NCBI GenBank assembly: GCA_003024785.1
Contig: PUQB01000102.1
Coordinates: 414,168 to 478,167, forward strand
Source of the DNA: Selaginella tamariscina
Lineage: Eukaryota; Streptophyta; Lycopodiopsida; Selaginellales; Selaginellaceae
Length of the DNA stretch: 64,000 bases
Reading direction: 5' to 3'
Every line of letters begins with the position of its first letter. Positions within the stretch are counted from its first letter, which is position 1. Positions 35,249 through 48,718 of the stretch are shown here, in pieces. The position numbers were made by a program, and so were the translations under genes. The notes beneath the pieces were generated by a model. It had not been told where the DNA came from and made no database searches. It saw only the letters and a list, made by a program, of their open reading frames with translations.

Positions 35249-38200
35249 TGTATTTTTTAAGTACTATGTAAGGACCTAACCACTTATACAGTAAATCAAT
35301 TACCAAATTAATCTTAATCATCCAAATATGGAAACATATAAATATTAAATTGTTGTCTCTGTATTCTAGCAAGGCTTGATGTTATTCATTTTAAAAAGAT
35401 TATTGATAGACTTAAAAGAAAAGGTAAGATAATATATAAGTGTTGAGTCCACATCTTATAACTTCACCGTGTGTTAAATTCAATAATAACCATTACTCAT
35501 TAAGCTCGTATTCATAAAATACTTTGAATATACTAATCAAGTTTTGAATACATGTTATATATGCAAACCTTAAACATCATTGATATTAACTCCAATCAAT
35601 TATTTAAAATTCATATATTGTCTTTAAATGTTTAATTCAATCATTTCATTAAATTATCACTTTATGGATCATAAGAAAAGAGGAACAATGTTTAATACTT
35701 ATTCAATACACAAAAATCTCAATACCCATGTGATGAAAGCCAAACTAATGTCCATGAGTATTTGCTTTGGACAAAAACATTACAAAATAATATAATCGAA
35801 TAAAAACATTGCCATTGCCATGACATTTTTATATGAAAGTGCATCAACCTTTACTCAATAAGTTATAGTAAAAGATACTAATTACTTTGGAAAAAGTACA
35901 AAATATTTCATCAATTAATTGCAATGAACTTAGAAAAGATTTCATCAATCAATTATAACTAACTCAAAAAGCAAGAAACATTGATAAACTCCAAATGAAT
36001 ATTGTAACTAAAATGGGAATGTTTATAGTCCCATTTTCTTAATAATTAACAATTTTAATTATTTAATTAGCATTTTTAAATATAAAAAAATAATTTTTAA
36101 AATAATATATATTTAAAGAAAAAATATTCTTTAAAATGTATGTTTAAATATTAATAATTGATACATAAGTATTAATTAAAGAGTTTTTTTTTATTCCCAT
36201 TTTCATGTATCATTCCCATTTTAGTTATAATGTTCATCTAATATACTTATTGCTCTTACCAAGTCTGGAAAGTTGGATAACTTTGAATATGCTTGACCAC
36301 AGGAACATGCATTTTTTATTAGTAAAATGAATGACAGAGTTTTTCCAATACACATTAATGATTAAGTGACCCTCAATCACAGGAGAGTCATGATATGCCT
36401 GTAAAAAATATGGAACATAAACAAATTGTATAGCCAATTGCAATTATTTTTTAGAATTTGTCCCCATAAAATATAACAAACCATCATCAAATTGGAATTG
36501 AACATGATATTACATGAGTTAAAGTTTTTATTTATAGAGAGAATTTCTAAACCCATCTTGTCCATGGCTTAAGTTCTTGTTCAACTCATAACATTTTCAA
36601 ATATGTTAAGTTGATATCAAACACCTAAGGGGTTTGCACCAAACCAAAACACTTAACAAAGTATATAAAGAATGTGCAAAAGATAACCATAAAAACATTA
36701 ATATTAATCGTTGTTTGTCTTAAACAATGTACCACCTTGAAACTATAAATTTAAAGTTGTAATGTTTATTATGCTGCATAACCTATTAAGTTCTTACGCT
36801 TCATTAAGAAGTTATTACAACATGATCACATTTAATAATGTTTTACTTGAAGACAGTCAAAACCCCAATAACAATAAGGGATTCTTATTTAATGGTCAAA
36901 TAGATTCATTCAACTCGTTGAAATGCTCAAATAATATAAATTATCAAATTTTAAATGAAGAATTGTTTAAATCTATTTGCATAAGAACTCCAAGGCTGAT
37001 ATTTAATGCATCCACTCATAGATAAATTGTCAAGTGAATTCAGCTACTAAAGTATATAAGGAATTGTTAATAATTCTTTCAGTTGATTAAAGATATGTTG
37101 ACACTTTTGCATCCACAAAAAGGTACATGTGAATAAATTAACTTTTGAAGAGGAGTTTTCCAATCTAACATGTGATCAATAAATTGTCCTAAATATTGCA
37201 CTTTGTTAATTAAACATTAAACCTCCTAAGATGTACAAGGACAAAAAAACTCCCATATTGCACATAACTTCACTAAATTTATTTGTAAAACCTCACGAAA
37301 AATGTGAAATCCTAAATAAGTGTGTTTGTTTAATCACATACACTTTTAGAATTTTAATTGCAAAACAATTTTTTAAAACCATTCTGAAACAGTCACACAT
37401 CATGGAAATGATTCTCCCATGCATCGTGAATAAAGTCAAGAATAATATATGGCATATTAATAAAAAGGTTGTTCTTCATGCAGTGAAAAGTGAATTGAGC
37501 CAAAGTAAACTCAAACGGCATAATTATAAATTCATAAATACAATTGTAATCTAATATAATATCAAAACCTTATGAAAGAATCACTTTGAATGAGTTGGAA
37601 GCAAACTTAAAACTATCACATAAAGGTAATGAAAATTATTTAACCAAGGATTCACATGTTAAAGACATAATGAAATCGGTATTAACCAATACAATTACCA
37701 GAATTTTACACTTGTGCAAAAGATGAAAATTGAATGATTAGGTGGAACTTGCAACCCTACCGAAAGAAGCATGGAGGTGACGTCTCCATTGCACAAGATC
37801 TTTTTGTCTTATGTGTCATTAATCATTTTCTGCAGTAGATTTTTTTGAAACTAAAAGTCATCATTAGCACCTTCATTGCTAAAGACTACAACAACTAAAG
37901 GAACAACTTCTAGCAAATATGGCCACCAAACTGGATGGTGACCACTAATTTAAATAAACATCACAAATGCATCATGTATATCTTGGGGTTCAATATTTCC
38001 AATAGTGAACTTAATTAGGCTAATTTATATTATTCTAATTGATTCTACCACAATTTTATTTATTTTTACCTTCACGAGCAAGAACACAAGCAATTGCAGG
38101 AGGTAGAGAATTGCGAAGGTGTTGTCTATGAAGTTGATCACAAGGCGAACCTCAAGTGGAGGATGACTTTGAAAAGGTGGTCACACTGGCACATACGTTA

Positions 38201-39871
38201 TAACAGGTTCTAACATATTAGAATATGTCTATCAAGCTAAATCTTTAATTACATCATAGACTTATTAAGTTGTTGATGATGTTGAAAATCATCATTTAAA
38301 TCCTTAACCTTACCAAAAGTTTTTTTAAATAATCTATCAAACACATATTATCTTACTAAATCTCTAATGCTAGTCCATTGTACCACTTGAGAGTGACCCC
38401 TTTCAAACATATGAAAAACTCTCAAAATGTATGTTCATCGAACTAATGATGATAATCAATAAACATATAGTAAATAGTGGTAAGCATTATCTCTTAGATA
38501 TCTTGAAAAGTTCATGAATGAATTCTTGAATTTGTAGAGTTAGTAAAAGATGAAGATGCAAAGTTAAATGACTCATGATCAACAAGTTGCTTTAAGAGCT
38601 TTCATTGTCAACATGAAAGACTACTTTTATATTTACGATCATGAGAAAATAGAAAGAAAAGAACAAAAATAAAAATATAAATGTACCTAACTTCTCCACC
38701 AATGAGAGATAACATAAACTACAAAACTTGATATATATTGTATTGGGAAAGCTTAAGTATATAGTCAAGTTTTCTTGCCATGTGGCACAAGTGCAACAAA
38801 TGGGATTGACACATGGAGACTAGGTCACCACCTGTGTGTCAATACACGTGTGTACTGCATGCAATATATACATATGCATATATTGTATGCTACTTTCAAA
38901 ATTACTTATTAATAATGTATATTATATAAATATAAATTATAAGTATTTATATATATGATTATGATTTATTACTATTTGTATGAACTACTACATAAATATG
39001 GCCTATGAAATAATAAAGGATACCAAAACAGTTCATCATTTTGAAAATCTAAGGGCAATATAAGAAAGGTCCATCAATTAACAAATCCAATTAAGATTAT
39101 TATTATGATGAAATAATAGCTTAATAATACTTTCATTTTCATTGTTGTATACATTAAATTTTTACCATTTCATACATGTTTTAAAAATTGTCATTACATA
39201 AGGTGTGACATTGTGTGTATGGAACAATTCATAACTATAAAAATAATATTAAAAACAATAGCCCAATTCATGCCTATCGACGTCACCTTGAAGTATACCA
39301 TGGTAATCACTTGGTGCTCATTCATAAACCAGCCTCATGAGACTATTATGAATGAATCTTAATCACAGAGTCCCTAAATATTTTTATAAATATAGCAAAT
39401 GACAAACCTTTCCAATCAAGCTTGAAAGAAGAAGCATGGAATGTACATAGTCTTTTAACATGGGCTTCATGCGTCTAGAATCACCATTTGACGAGTGACC
39501 AATAATTAGCCCAAGTAGGGCAAAAATTTGCAAGGGGATTGCAAAGCCTTGCAAATAAAAGCATTTCATAAAATTATTTTTTCAAATGAAATCTGAAATG
39601 AAAGAAAAAAATTTCATCATTAAATTTAAAATACTTGGATACTTTTCAAATGAAAGGCATATTCAAAATATAGGGTTTTCATATAAGTTGTATACATAAA
39701 TAATATTTTAAGATATACTATCTAAACTCTGTAAAATAGTATATTCTTTCCCTAAACCTAGGTAGAAAGTGATGGACAATGGCAGTGCAAAAGGGAGGGC
39801 TCTTGTGGGTAAATAGTTTTTTAAACTATCTTTGATAGCTAGAATCTACATTATCTATTTTCTTCTATGTA
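35249..39871. other. AT-rich intergenic DNA with a MITE, no recognisable genes
   Basis: Apart from the MITE at 36005-36227 I see no conserved coding signal on either strand. Short open frames at 36762-37025 and 37231-37554 have AT-driven composition and no recognised motif. The segment 38755-38870 partly resembles 31395-31480. Confidence 0.5.
36005..36227. mobile_element. MITE with 17-bp terminal inverted repeats
   Basis: TAACTAAAATGGGAATG at 36005 is matched perfectly by its complement CATTCCCATTTTAGTTA ending at 36227. The 223-bp interior is AT-only with no ORF. A related left end occurs at 51925 (TAATTAAAATGGGCATTTCTA). Superfamily not assigned. Confidence 0.8.
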
Positions 39872-40538
39872 GTGTTAATAGGGAAAAAAAAAGAGGCAAA
39901 ATCCACTCTTCAAGCATATTTTGCCATTTCTAACTCTAGACAAGATCAACATGAATTAATTTCAGCATCTGAACCAGCTTTAGCTTATAAACAAGATTCT
40001 AGGGCTTGGAAATCCTTATGGACATTACAACACCTATGGGCCTATTTATATAGAAATTCTGAAACATGTAAATCTCTATATCTTTTATGTTGTGTTTGAT
40101 TTTATATATTGTATTATGATATATCAGTCAATGCACTATTAAGTGTAAATTCTGTGAGGAGGCAAAAAAAAAATTGAACAGATTTACAAAGGAAGGATCT
40201 ATTACTTTTCAAGTAAATTCTCTTACCACTCATTCTCAATTCAAGGATCATTAGTAGCAACTCAAGTGGTTGCTGCTAATAAAAAGAGAAAAGAAGAAGG
40301 TCAAGGTCCTTTGAAGAAGCTTCAAAATCAGATTTTTAAGGCAAATCAGGCTAGAATCACTAAACTACTTAGCCTAGTGCATCATATGGCATATCAATGA
40401 TCCCGTTAAATAGAATCGATACAAAAGTGGATGTTATGTCTACCATGGTGCTATAGACTTCCCAACAAGAATGATCAATACTCTAGCTATGTGAACCTAG
40501 TTTTAGCTAGGGAAATGGTGATTACTATTAGTGAGTTA
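39872..40538 (+). pseudogene. 5' part of a hAT-like transposase gene, cut by the LTR element
   Basis: Fragments read STLQAYFAISNSRQDQHELI, then a CxxC finger-like CKFCEEAKKK, then NSLTTHSQFKDH, LVATQVVAANKKRKEEGQGP and QARITKLLSLVHHMAYQ, in changing frames. The order (TTF-type finger, HKxS-like block, helical linker) is that of DUF4371-type hAT transposases. The reading ends LVLAREMVITIS directly at the LTR boundary at 40538 and resumes at 47638. Frame breaks and a stop show decay. Confidence 0.65.
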
Positions 40539-42224
40539 TGTTAGAGTTTTAATTCGAAGGGCTAACATGTAGTAACACGTGGCTGCCAAGTGGCCATTCA
40601 GCGTCATCACCTTATGTGAGCAACGCTCAGTCTTTCAAGATAACCCTAAGAGTCTGACTCAGAGGCCCCAATTAGGCAGAAGACTTAGAGTCTTACCCTA
40701 AGTCCCCTAGAATGACCATCCCCTAAACCCTAGAGGATAACCTAGACTTTAGATCCTATCCTAGTAGACCTAGACATGCTCATGCCCTAACCCCACAAAG
40801 GAGATGTGTCTCATACATACCCCCGTGATAGAGCCAAGGCATCGTCACTTACCCTTAAGGAATCACCTTCATTTGGGAGTACAACCCCTTTAAGGCGACA
40901 AGGGGTACCTTGAACCACGACTAACCCTAAGGGTTTGAGTGGCCAAGTCATACCCTAGATCTAGGGCTAATACTTAGTGAGGACACAAGTGTGTGCATAG
41001 GTGAACACGAGTGTTCTGCTAAGCAAACTCCCTAAGGCTAGGTTTGGATATCCTAAGTACATGACCTTGTGAGTGCTTCACGAAAGGGCTCATGCTAACA
41101 GCTTAGGTTGTTCAACCTTTGGATTCTAAGGAGAACACTCCCTTAGCAAGTGTGCCAAAGCACACCTAGTTATGAGACCTAACCTCCCTCGAGCTAATGC
41201 CCAAGGCTTAGCACTCTAGTGCGAGCACAAGCATGCTTGTTTGCCACCCTTGGCGACAAACCCATGACACAACCCCAAAGGGCATGCCTCAGGCGTTGTA
41301 TTGTGTGACATCTAGCCCAGTGTCACATCTCCATGTGACACTGCCTTCCACAATGTGGGCTATCATGCCATAGCCCTTAGATTTAAGAGTTGCACCAAGT
41401 GCCACAAACGTGGCTCCTAAATGCCAACTCTAAAACCCCTCAATGAACCCTCAAGAACTAGGTAACGTGAACCTGTCAAACAAGATCCCACGTCCCAGTT
41501 GAACAAGGACACGAATGTGTCTGCTTAGCTGTGAGTGCTACACCTTGGAGGAGAGCCTGGAGATAAGCCTCAACCTCTACATTTTGTAACGTGCATTCTG
41601 ACAAGACCTCCCAGGCTTGGATTTGCCAACGTTAAGGGTAAGCTACCCCGAAGGTGGGATGTACCCTGTCATCTGGAAGTTAGGGCGGCATAATAGAGGG
41701 TTGTGCCTTGACGACACAAGCTAGAGCTTGCACCAGGAGAAGAGTAATAAGCTCAGTCATGAACCCAGGAACCCTCACTCCTATATACTACCTTATTTAT
41801 GTGACAGAGCCCCTCCCCCTGTTTTCCTATTACATAAGTGGGCTGACACGGAATCTCATTCCTAGAGAAATATACTTGGTGAGTTAATTAATGACTCATT
41901 AACCCCTAAACCTTAACCTGAGAGGTTTAGGGCGTGGGTTAGGGCAACCCTAGGGGTGTTTCTACCCATATCCGACTTGCGAACTCACTGGAACCACCCA
42001 AAAATCTAACTGGGACACGAAAAACTAGGGTAAGAGTTTAAGAAGTGCTAGCTTTGCTCAGAGTTTCTTGTAAATACCTAATGACACCCGGCCGAACCAT
42101 ACTAGATCCAAGTGCACTAAGCGAGCCTATTTCTTATTATACACCTAGGGCTTATTAACATAGTACAATAGGTAGCAACAGTCAATGTCCAAAGTAAAGG
42201 GGAGTCATAGTAAAAACTATGACA
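40539..42224 (-). repeat. 3' LTR of the retrotransposon
   Basis: 1,686 bp, starting TGTTAGAGTTTTAATTCGAA and ending in the hairpin GTCATAGTAAAAACTATGAC plus A on the plus strand. Aligned by eye with 45922-47637, it differs by scattered substitutions and small indels, such as TTCGAAGGGCTAACATG versus CTCGAAGGGCCAACACG. Confidence 0.88.
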
Positions 42225-42239
42225 CACTCCCTGCCTTTT
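42225..42239 (-). other. Polypurine tract
   Basis: On the minus strand AAAAGGCAGGGAGTG ends directly at the TGTCATAG start of the 3' LTR. It would prime plus-strand DNA synthesis. The solo LTR at 56779 has no tract of its own; the similar AGAAGG next to it is array sequence plus target duplication. Confidence 0.75.
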
Positions 42240-45200
42240 AAAATGTCAACGTCCTCATTGACGTCCAACTCCAAGACTAGATAATGTTAGAAAAAATTAA
42301 CCAAAACTAACATATCACTCTATGCGGAGTTAGCCAAAAGTTCACATAATTTCATTACCCCCTTGCATTACGCGAAGCCAAGTACTTCAGAACCGTCGTT
42401 CACTAAGTCATAAACCCAACTGCCGGAGGCACCACCTATGACATGAAGTCACCTGAAAACCTTTGCACGTCTGCAAAGTCTGTCACCCGACGCACACAAC
42501 ACTGGTTAATTTCTTTACTTAACTAGAATTTATATTGGAGGCCTCTAGTTAGTGTTGCTTGCTGGCCCCTTGGTTAACAAGAAATAAAGGCTTGTTTTAT
42601 TCCTTAATATCAAATGTTGTTGACGACCTTGTTGTCTTAGCACACAACAAGCACTTTGACGTCCATCTCCAAACGCCTTCACGTTTCTCCAATTGTTCCA
42701 CATTTCCACATGTCATGGTATTATAGCCTCATTTTTCTGTATCCTTTGGTGTTTCTCATTACCCCTTTACATAAGGGTCTGCTATATACCTATCCCTCGT
42801 TAGTATATAGTTACGTCAGACTAGGTATGAGACTTTATCGGAATCAAGCTCTTTTCCAATACTAGAGTACTATTCCCGAAACCCTGTTCTTTGTACACAT
42901 GTCAATCTGGCTAGAGGCGATCATAGAGGCGCATGGCTGTACACATGTATACAACAAGGTCATGCCAACCTGCTAAATGCCATCCACTTGGTGTGTCATT
43001 AACATAAATTTATTCCCGATAAGAATCAAATTCAGTCAAATCCGCGACAAAGTGTGATAGCACTACCATTCGTCTTTCGCAACCTAGCTTGTACTCTTTC
43101 ATAACATCGACCAGTTTAAGAACCAGATAAACTAACATACCTTTCTTTAAAAATCAATACTCATTTCTAAGATAGTACGTCTCTTAATTATTACTCTCAT
43201 TGTACTCATTCCCTAAAACAACATCATGTTAGATACCATTCAATAATTCCTAACTCTTTATCTCACTAAGTTTAAAATACCAAATTTCAAAACTTAGTTT
43301 TTATGATAAGAGTCTCCTTGAACTCATAATACTTCATGCCATTGTAACATCATATCTATTTTCAACTCTCAAACTGATTAAATAAATGTTCTGAAACACT
43401 ATACCAAAGTATAGCATTTCTACTAATTCAAGCAATTAGTGTTTTTGACAAACAAGTTCAACCTAATCCTTAATCCATAAATAATTGCAATTTCAATATT
43501 AATACTCTTGAATGGATAATGATCGTTTTAACGTTCAAATCCTAAGCTTACCAACTAGTTGTTATACTAGTAGATATAAACTTACTAATCATATCAATCT
43601 ATCGAAATGTTACAACTATAATATAAACATAGTCTTAGTTTACATGAACTGAACTTCAGTTTTGAAACAGAATATAATGTCACAATAGTATTCCAAGGAA
43701 CTTTATTCAGAGACTAAGAGGAATCATGAACTAGTATCTGGTTCATCTAACTGATTTAGTAAGATATCAACTTCCACATAAATGTTATCATAACACTAAA
43801 GTGTCATATTAACTTCATGTTTTAGTCATATTATAATTCAACAGATCTCCCCAAACATGAATAAGATATTTAATTCACACATTGAACTAAGATACATTAT
43901 TCATTAAACACCTAGTAATTCATAAAGTACCACATTACCCCTTAAGCAATGTATTGAGAAATGCCTCATTTCTCAACTAACTTAAAAAATGTTTCAAGTT
44001 ATAACACTAAGGTAGTGCCTTACCAAAGTGTCAAACTCAAGTTTGCTTGAGTTTTTTTTTATATGATTATGGCCACCTCATGTGATCATAACCAAATTTC
44101 GATATTGACCGTTCCAAACTCAATATTAAAGAGATATCATACCATATTTTAAAAGTCATTTATAACCAATCTTGAAAAGATTGTCACAAATTCTGCCAAA
44201 GTCTAGAATATAAATATTTCAATAATGAGGTGATATGAAATCTCATATTCTCAAACCGAATATTGGACCATATGTTAGGAACCTTGAACTATGATCATCA
44301 AGAAAAGAGACCATCTTCTTGAGCTAATCCTGTGACTCAATATCATACTTACAAGAGTATTAAACCAACTTAAGGAACACCATCAAACCTTGAGATAAAA
44401 CTAACAATTAACACAAGGAATACAATTAAACCTTGAGTCAAGAATAGTTTTATTTTTGATATTCCAAAGAACTAAAGATACCTATTTTATAAGTTCTTTG
44501 AGTGCCCACATTTGCGACCATGATGCAAAGTCAAGAAATCGTCTTTTGAATAATCGTATTCGACTCTAAAATGAAATCGTTATTGAAAAATAATACCAAC
44601 TTTTGATTCTCATCGAATACCGACTTTTGAAGAGGTACATGCACTTAAACCTCCAATAGAAATTCGATTGTTACTGGCTCACTAGTAATTCTCAACATAA
44701 GTTATCAAACTTAACAAGTTTCTTTACTTAGTCGATAAACAAAGTGGAAAATCCCAAATCATACTCTTCTTAACCAAGGAATCACCCTTGTTCAAGAGCT
44801 TATCCCCATATTGTAAACAACGTTACAGATTTCAAAATTAACTAACTAATAATGAAAATGCACAAGTGTGCACCGAACGCCGTCACTATGCAAGTCTTCA
44901 TTACTCAGTAAACTAAAATGTAAATGTATGTTTCCAACATTACTCTTTTGATAGATCACGCCATTCATCCAAAAGCTGCATTGATAGGGATGCAACATTA
45001 AATTCGTATACTGCCAAAATTTATTATTTTATTTCATTATGATTCCCATGAGATAACTTCATAATCAAGTTAGCCGAGCTAGCTAACTTGAATACAACGT
45101 GCATGCTCAAACCAACTAAGGTTTCAAGTTGTACTTTGTTCAAATTAGATAATTTAAATTTAGTAAACTATTTTACTTAATGTTACTTGTAGTTAGCGTT

Positions 45201-45613
45201 ATCAAAATATTGCGAACATCGGACTAATACTTTGATTACATTGGATCTTTGAACCAACTGCTTAACATATTCATCATATGTTAATATCCGATTTCCGTTG
45301 TATTACAAGTTCAACACCATAGTTTGCTTCTAGAGTTACACTCTCGGAAACATGCACTATAATGAGAACTTATTTTACATTTTATCTCAAAATGTAGTGT
45401 TCCCTTTATGTTTGAATATGCCCCTTCTCCCAAAGTCAAAGATGCACATTTAACATAAGCCTTTCCCGTTTGAACACTATAGTTGATTCAAACACCTTGA
45501 AGAAAAGAAAAAATTTCAATAATGTGTAGACTTAGAATATCACAAGACCTACTTCACAAGACTTAGTATGTAAACCAGAACAAACTAACACGCCACATCT
45601 TGTGGAAGTATAT

Positions 45614-45680
45614 GGTAAAGTAACCTAAACATCCATAAGGTAAAGTAACCTAAACATCCATAAGGTAAAGTAACCTGACA
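45614..45680 (+). repeat. 25-bp tandem repeat inside the retrotransposon
   Basis: GGTAAAGTAACCTAAACATC starts at 45614, 45639 and 45664. The first two units are identical and the third is partial. It lies in the 5' internal region of the element. Confidence 0.9.
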
Positions 45681-45907
45681 TACAACTTGGAAGTTGCCTT
45701 CCAAGTGCTATCTTCAACATTGTAGTCCATAACCCACCACCCACTTATTAAGTAGATGTTCTTTGGAGAGTTATAGATCTCAGGACCAACTCTCCATGCA
45801 GAATTCAGACGTGATAGCTAAAAGTGATAGAATACTTCAAAAATTTAGAGCTAAATAACCCTAAAATAAACTACACTTTAGGCAGTTCCTACTGACTGTA
45901 GAGACTT

Positions 45908-45919
45908 GCTTTGATACCA
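45908..45919 (-). other. tRNA primer-binding site
   Basis: The minus-strand reading TGGTATCAAAGC begins two bases from the inner end of the 5' LTR. The usual plant initiator-Met site is TGGTATCAGAGC, so there is one mismatch. It fixes the element's orientation. Confidence 0.85.
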
Positions 45920-45921
45920 AT

Positions 45922-47637
45922 TGTTAGAGTTTTAACTCGAAGGGCCAACACGTGTCTGCCAAGTGGCCATTTAGCGTCATCACCCTGTGTGAGCAATGCT
46001 AAGTCTTTCAAGATAACCCTAAGAATCTGACTCAAAGGCCCAATTAGGCAGAAGACTTAGAGTCCTACCCTAAGTCCCTTAGAATGACCATCTCCTGAAC
46101 TCTAGAGGATAACCCGAGTAGACTTTAGAATCCTATCCCAATAGACCTAGACATGCTCATCCCCTAACCCCACAAAGGAGATGTGTCTCACACATACCCC
46201 CGTGATAGAGCAAGGCATTGTCACTTACCCCTTGAGGAATCACCCTCATTTAGGAGTACAACCCCTTTAGGGCGACAAGGGTACCTTGAACCACGACTAA
46301 CCCCTAAGGGTTTGAGTGGCCAAGTCATACCTTAGACCTAGGGCTAATACTTAATAAGGACACGAGTGTGTGCCGTAGGCGAACACGAGTGTTCTGCTAA
46401 GCAAACTCCCTAAGGCTAGGTTTGGATATCCCTAAGTACATGACTTTGTGAATGCTTCACGAAAGGGCTCATGCTAACAAGCTTAGGTTATTCAACCTTG
46501 GATTCCAAGGAGAATACTCCCTTAACCAAGTGTGCCAAAGCACACCTAGTTATGAGACCTAACCTCCCTTGAGCTGATGCTCAAGGCTTAGCACCCTAGT
46601 GCGAGCACAAGCATGCCTGTTTGCTAGAGTATCCAACCCTTGATGACAAACCCATGACACAACCCCAAAGGGCATGCCTCAAGCGTTGTATTGTGTGACG
46701 TCTAGCCAGTGTCACATCTCCATGTGACACTGCTTTCCACGATGTGGGCTATCATGCCATAGCCCTTAGATTTGAGAGTTGCACCAAGTGCCACAAACCG
46801 TGGCTCCTAAATGCCAACTCTAGAACCCCTTTAATGAACCCTCAAGAATTAGGTAACGTGAACCTGTCAAACAAGATCCCACGCTCATAGTGGACAAGGA
46901 CATGAATGTGTCCTGCTTGGCCGTGAGTGCTACACCTAGCTTGACGTGGAGGAGGAGGTTGGAGACAAGCCTTGACCTCTGCATCTTGAAACGTGCATTC
47001 TGATAAGACCTCCCAGGCTTGGATTCGCCAATGTTAAGGGTAAGCTACCCCGAAGGTGGGACATACCCCTGTCATCTGGAAGTTAGGGCGGCACAACAGA
47101 GGGTTGTGCCTTGACAACACAAGCTAGAGCTTGCACCGGGAGAAGAGTAATAAGCTCAGTCATGAACCCAAGAACCCTCACTCCTATATACTACCTTATT
47201 TATGTGACAGAGGCCCCCCCTTGTTTTTCTATTTACATAAGTGGGCTAGCATGGAATCTCATTCCCAAAGGAAATATACTTGGTGAGTTAATTAATGACT
47301 CATTAACCCTAAACCTTAACTTGAGGGGTTTAGGGCGTGGGGTTAGGGCAACCCTAGGGGTGTTTCTACCCATATCCGACTTGTCGAACTCACCGGAACT
47401 ACCCAAAAACCTAACTGGGACATGAAAAACTAGGGTAAGAGTTTTCTAAATGGAAGTGCTAGCTTTGCCCAGAGTTTCTTGTAAATACCTAATGACACCC
47501 AGTCGGACCATCACTAGATATCCAAGTGCACTAAGCGGGCCTATTTCTTATTATATACCTAGGGCTTATTAACATAGTACAATAGGTAACAACAGTCAAT
47601 GTCCAAAGTAAAGGGAGTCATAGTAAAAACTATGACA
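45922..47637 (-). repeat. 5' LTR of the retrotransposon
   Basis: 1,716 bp, starting TGTTAGAGTTTTAACTCGAA and ending ACTATGACA on the plus strand. It contains many CCCTAA/TTAGGG words spread along its length, like the other copies. It abuts the 3' half of the hAT-like gene. Confidence 0.88.
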
Positions 47638-48718
47638 GGTTGTGAGGACTTACATAATCAGGTTCATGAAAGCCCATTTTTCTCACTATTGATTGATGAA
47701 AGAATTGATAGAACACTGGAGTACCATGTCATTTTGTATATCCAGTTTTTAAAAGATGATGGAAGAGGGAAGGCATGTTGTGTTTTCCTGAAGTTGCTGC
47801 CTATTTCCAACGGACATTAAAGGCTATTTTTACAACTATTTTGGGCTTGTTACAGGACCTCCAACTTAATTTGGATAAACTTATTGTAGTCGTTAGTGAT
47901 GGTGCAACATGTATGGTGGAGAATCGGATAGGGGTGGTTAGCAATTTCAAGGCTTTGCATCCAAAGGTTTTTGGGATTCATTGTATTGCTCATCATGAGG
48001 CATTGGTTGCCAAAGATGGATTTGTGACAGATCCTGACTTTTTCAAGCTTTTGGATAAGCTTGTTAACAAAGTCTATACTTGGGTTGGAGACAATGCATT
48101 ACGTAACAAGTCACTACATGATTTGAAACAGGCATATGGTCTACCTCGAACTTTGTAGTTGCTACAGATTCATCATGCCAGTTGTCATGTGGATAGGTTT
48201 TACATCAGCTGGTTGTAGTAATGCCTGCAATTTTACATCAATGAAAGATTGTAGACAAAGCTGCTTATAAAACAACTCACATGCTATCAAGTTCAATTTT
48301 CATACATTTTATGGTTAATGTTTTAATTGAGTTAAATGAACTCAATGAGAAGTTCCAGCATGACTTGATTGAATGCAGCAAGGTTGGTGCTTTTCTGGAG
48401 GTTGCAATAAAGATTTTAAGGAACATGTACCTCATATGATCTTTTGCAAATGACTCTCCTTTTTTAGTAAATTTTTGAGAAGATCTTCTATGGGAGAATT
48501 GGTTTATGAGGATGAATCATGGGTGGGAACAGTTCATAAGCTACATTATGCAATTGCTACAACTTTGACTAGCCAAAAAACAACAACATTGAATTTAAAT
48601 GTTGCAACAGGTGTAGAAGAGGTTGGTTATGAAGATTGTGCTAGTGGAGCTATGGCATATGTGCAGGCAACTATTAATGCACTTACTAACAGATTTCCAG
48701 ATGTGAAGTTAGTATGAA
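47638..48718 (+). pseudogene. 3' part of the LTR-disrupted hAT-like transposase gene (DUF4371 type)
   Basis: Reads CEDLHNQVHESPFFSLLIDE, then VILYIQFLKDDGRGKACCVF, LDKLIVVVSDGATCMVENRI and KVFGIHCIAHHEALVAKDGF. This is the RNase H-like core of hAT transposases of the zinc-finger/DUF4371 group, with the catalytic-region DE, SDGA and HCIAH blocks visible. The C-terminal half past 48160 is broken by stops; a late block (MRRSSMGELVYEDESW, ANSL-like) ends at 48717. Inactive. Confidence 0.75.

Larger units (their letters stand above)
40539..47637 (-). mobile_element. Full-length LTR retrotransposon without recognisable gag-pol (LARD-like)
   Basis: Two direct LTRs (40539-42224 and 45922-47637) flank a 3.7 kb interior. 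The minus orientation follows from the primer-binding site next to the right LTR, whose minus-strand reading TGGTATCAAAGC matches the initiator-Met tRNA type, and a polypurine tract next to the left LTR. LTRs begin TGT and end ACA. The interior shows no gag, protease, RT or integrase motif on the minus strand, so it would rely on proteins from an autonomous relative. Flanks AGTTA and GGTTG are a poor match for a 5-bp duplication. It sits inside a hAT-like transposase gene. Confidence 0.85.

Noticed and set aside
36762-37554. Two open frames of 87 and 107 codons
   Set aside because: Composition is Asn/Lys/Ile-rich as expected for AT-rich DNA, with no motif and no splice context.
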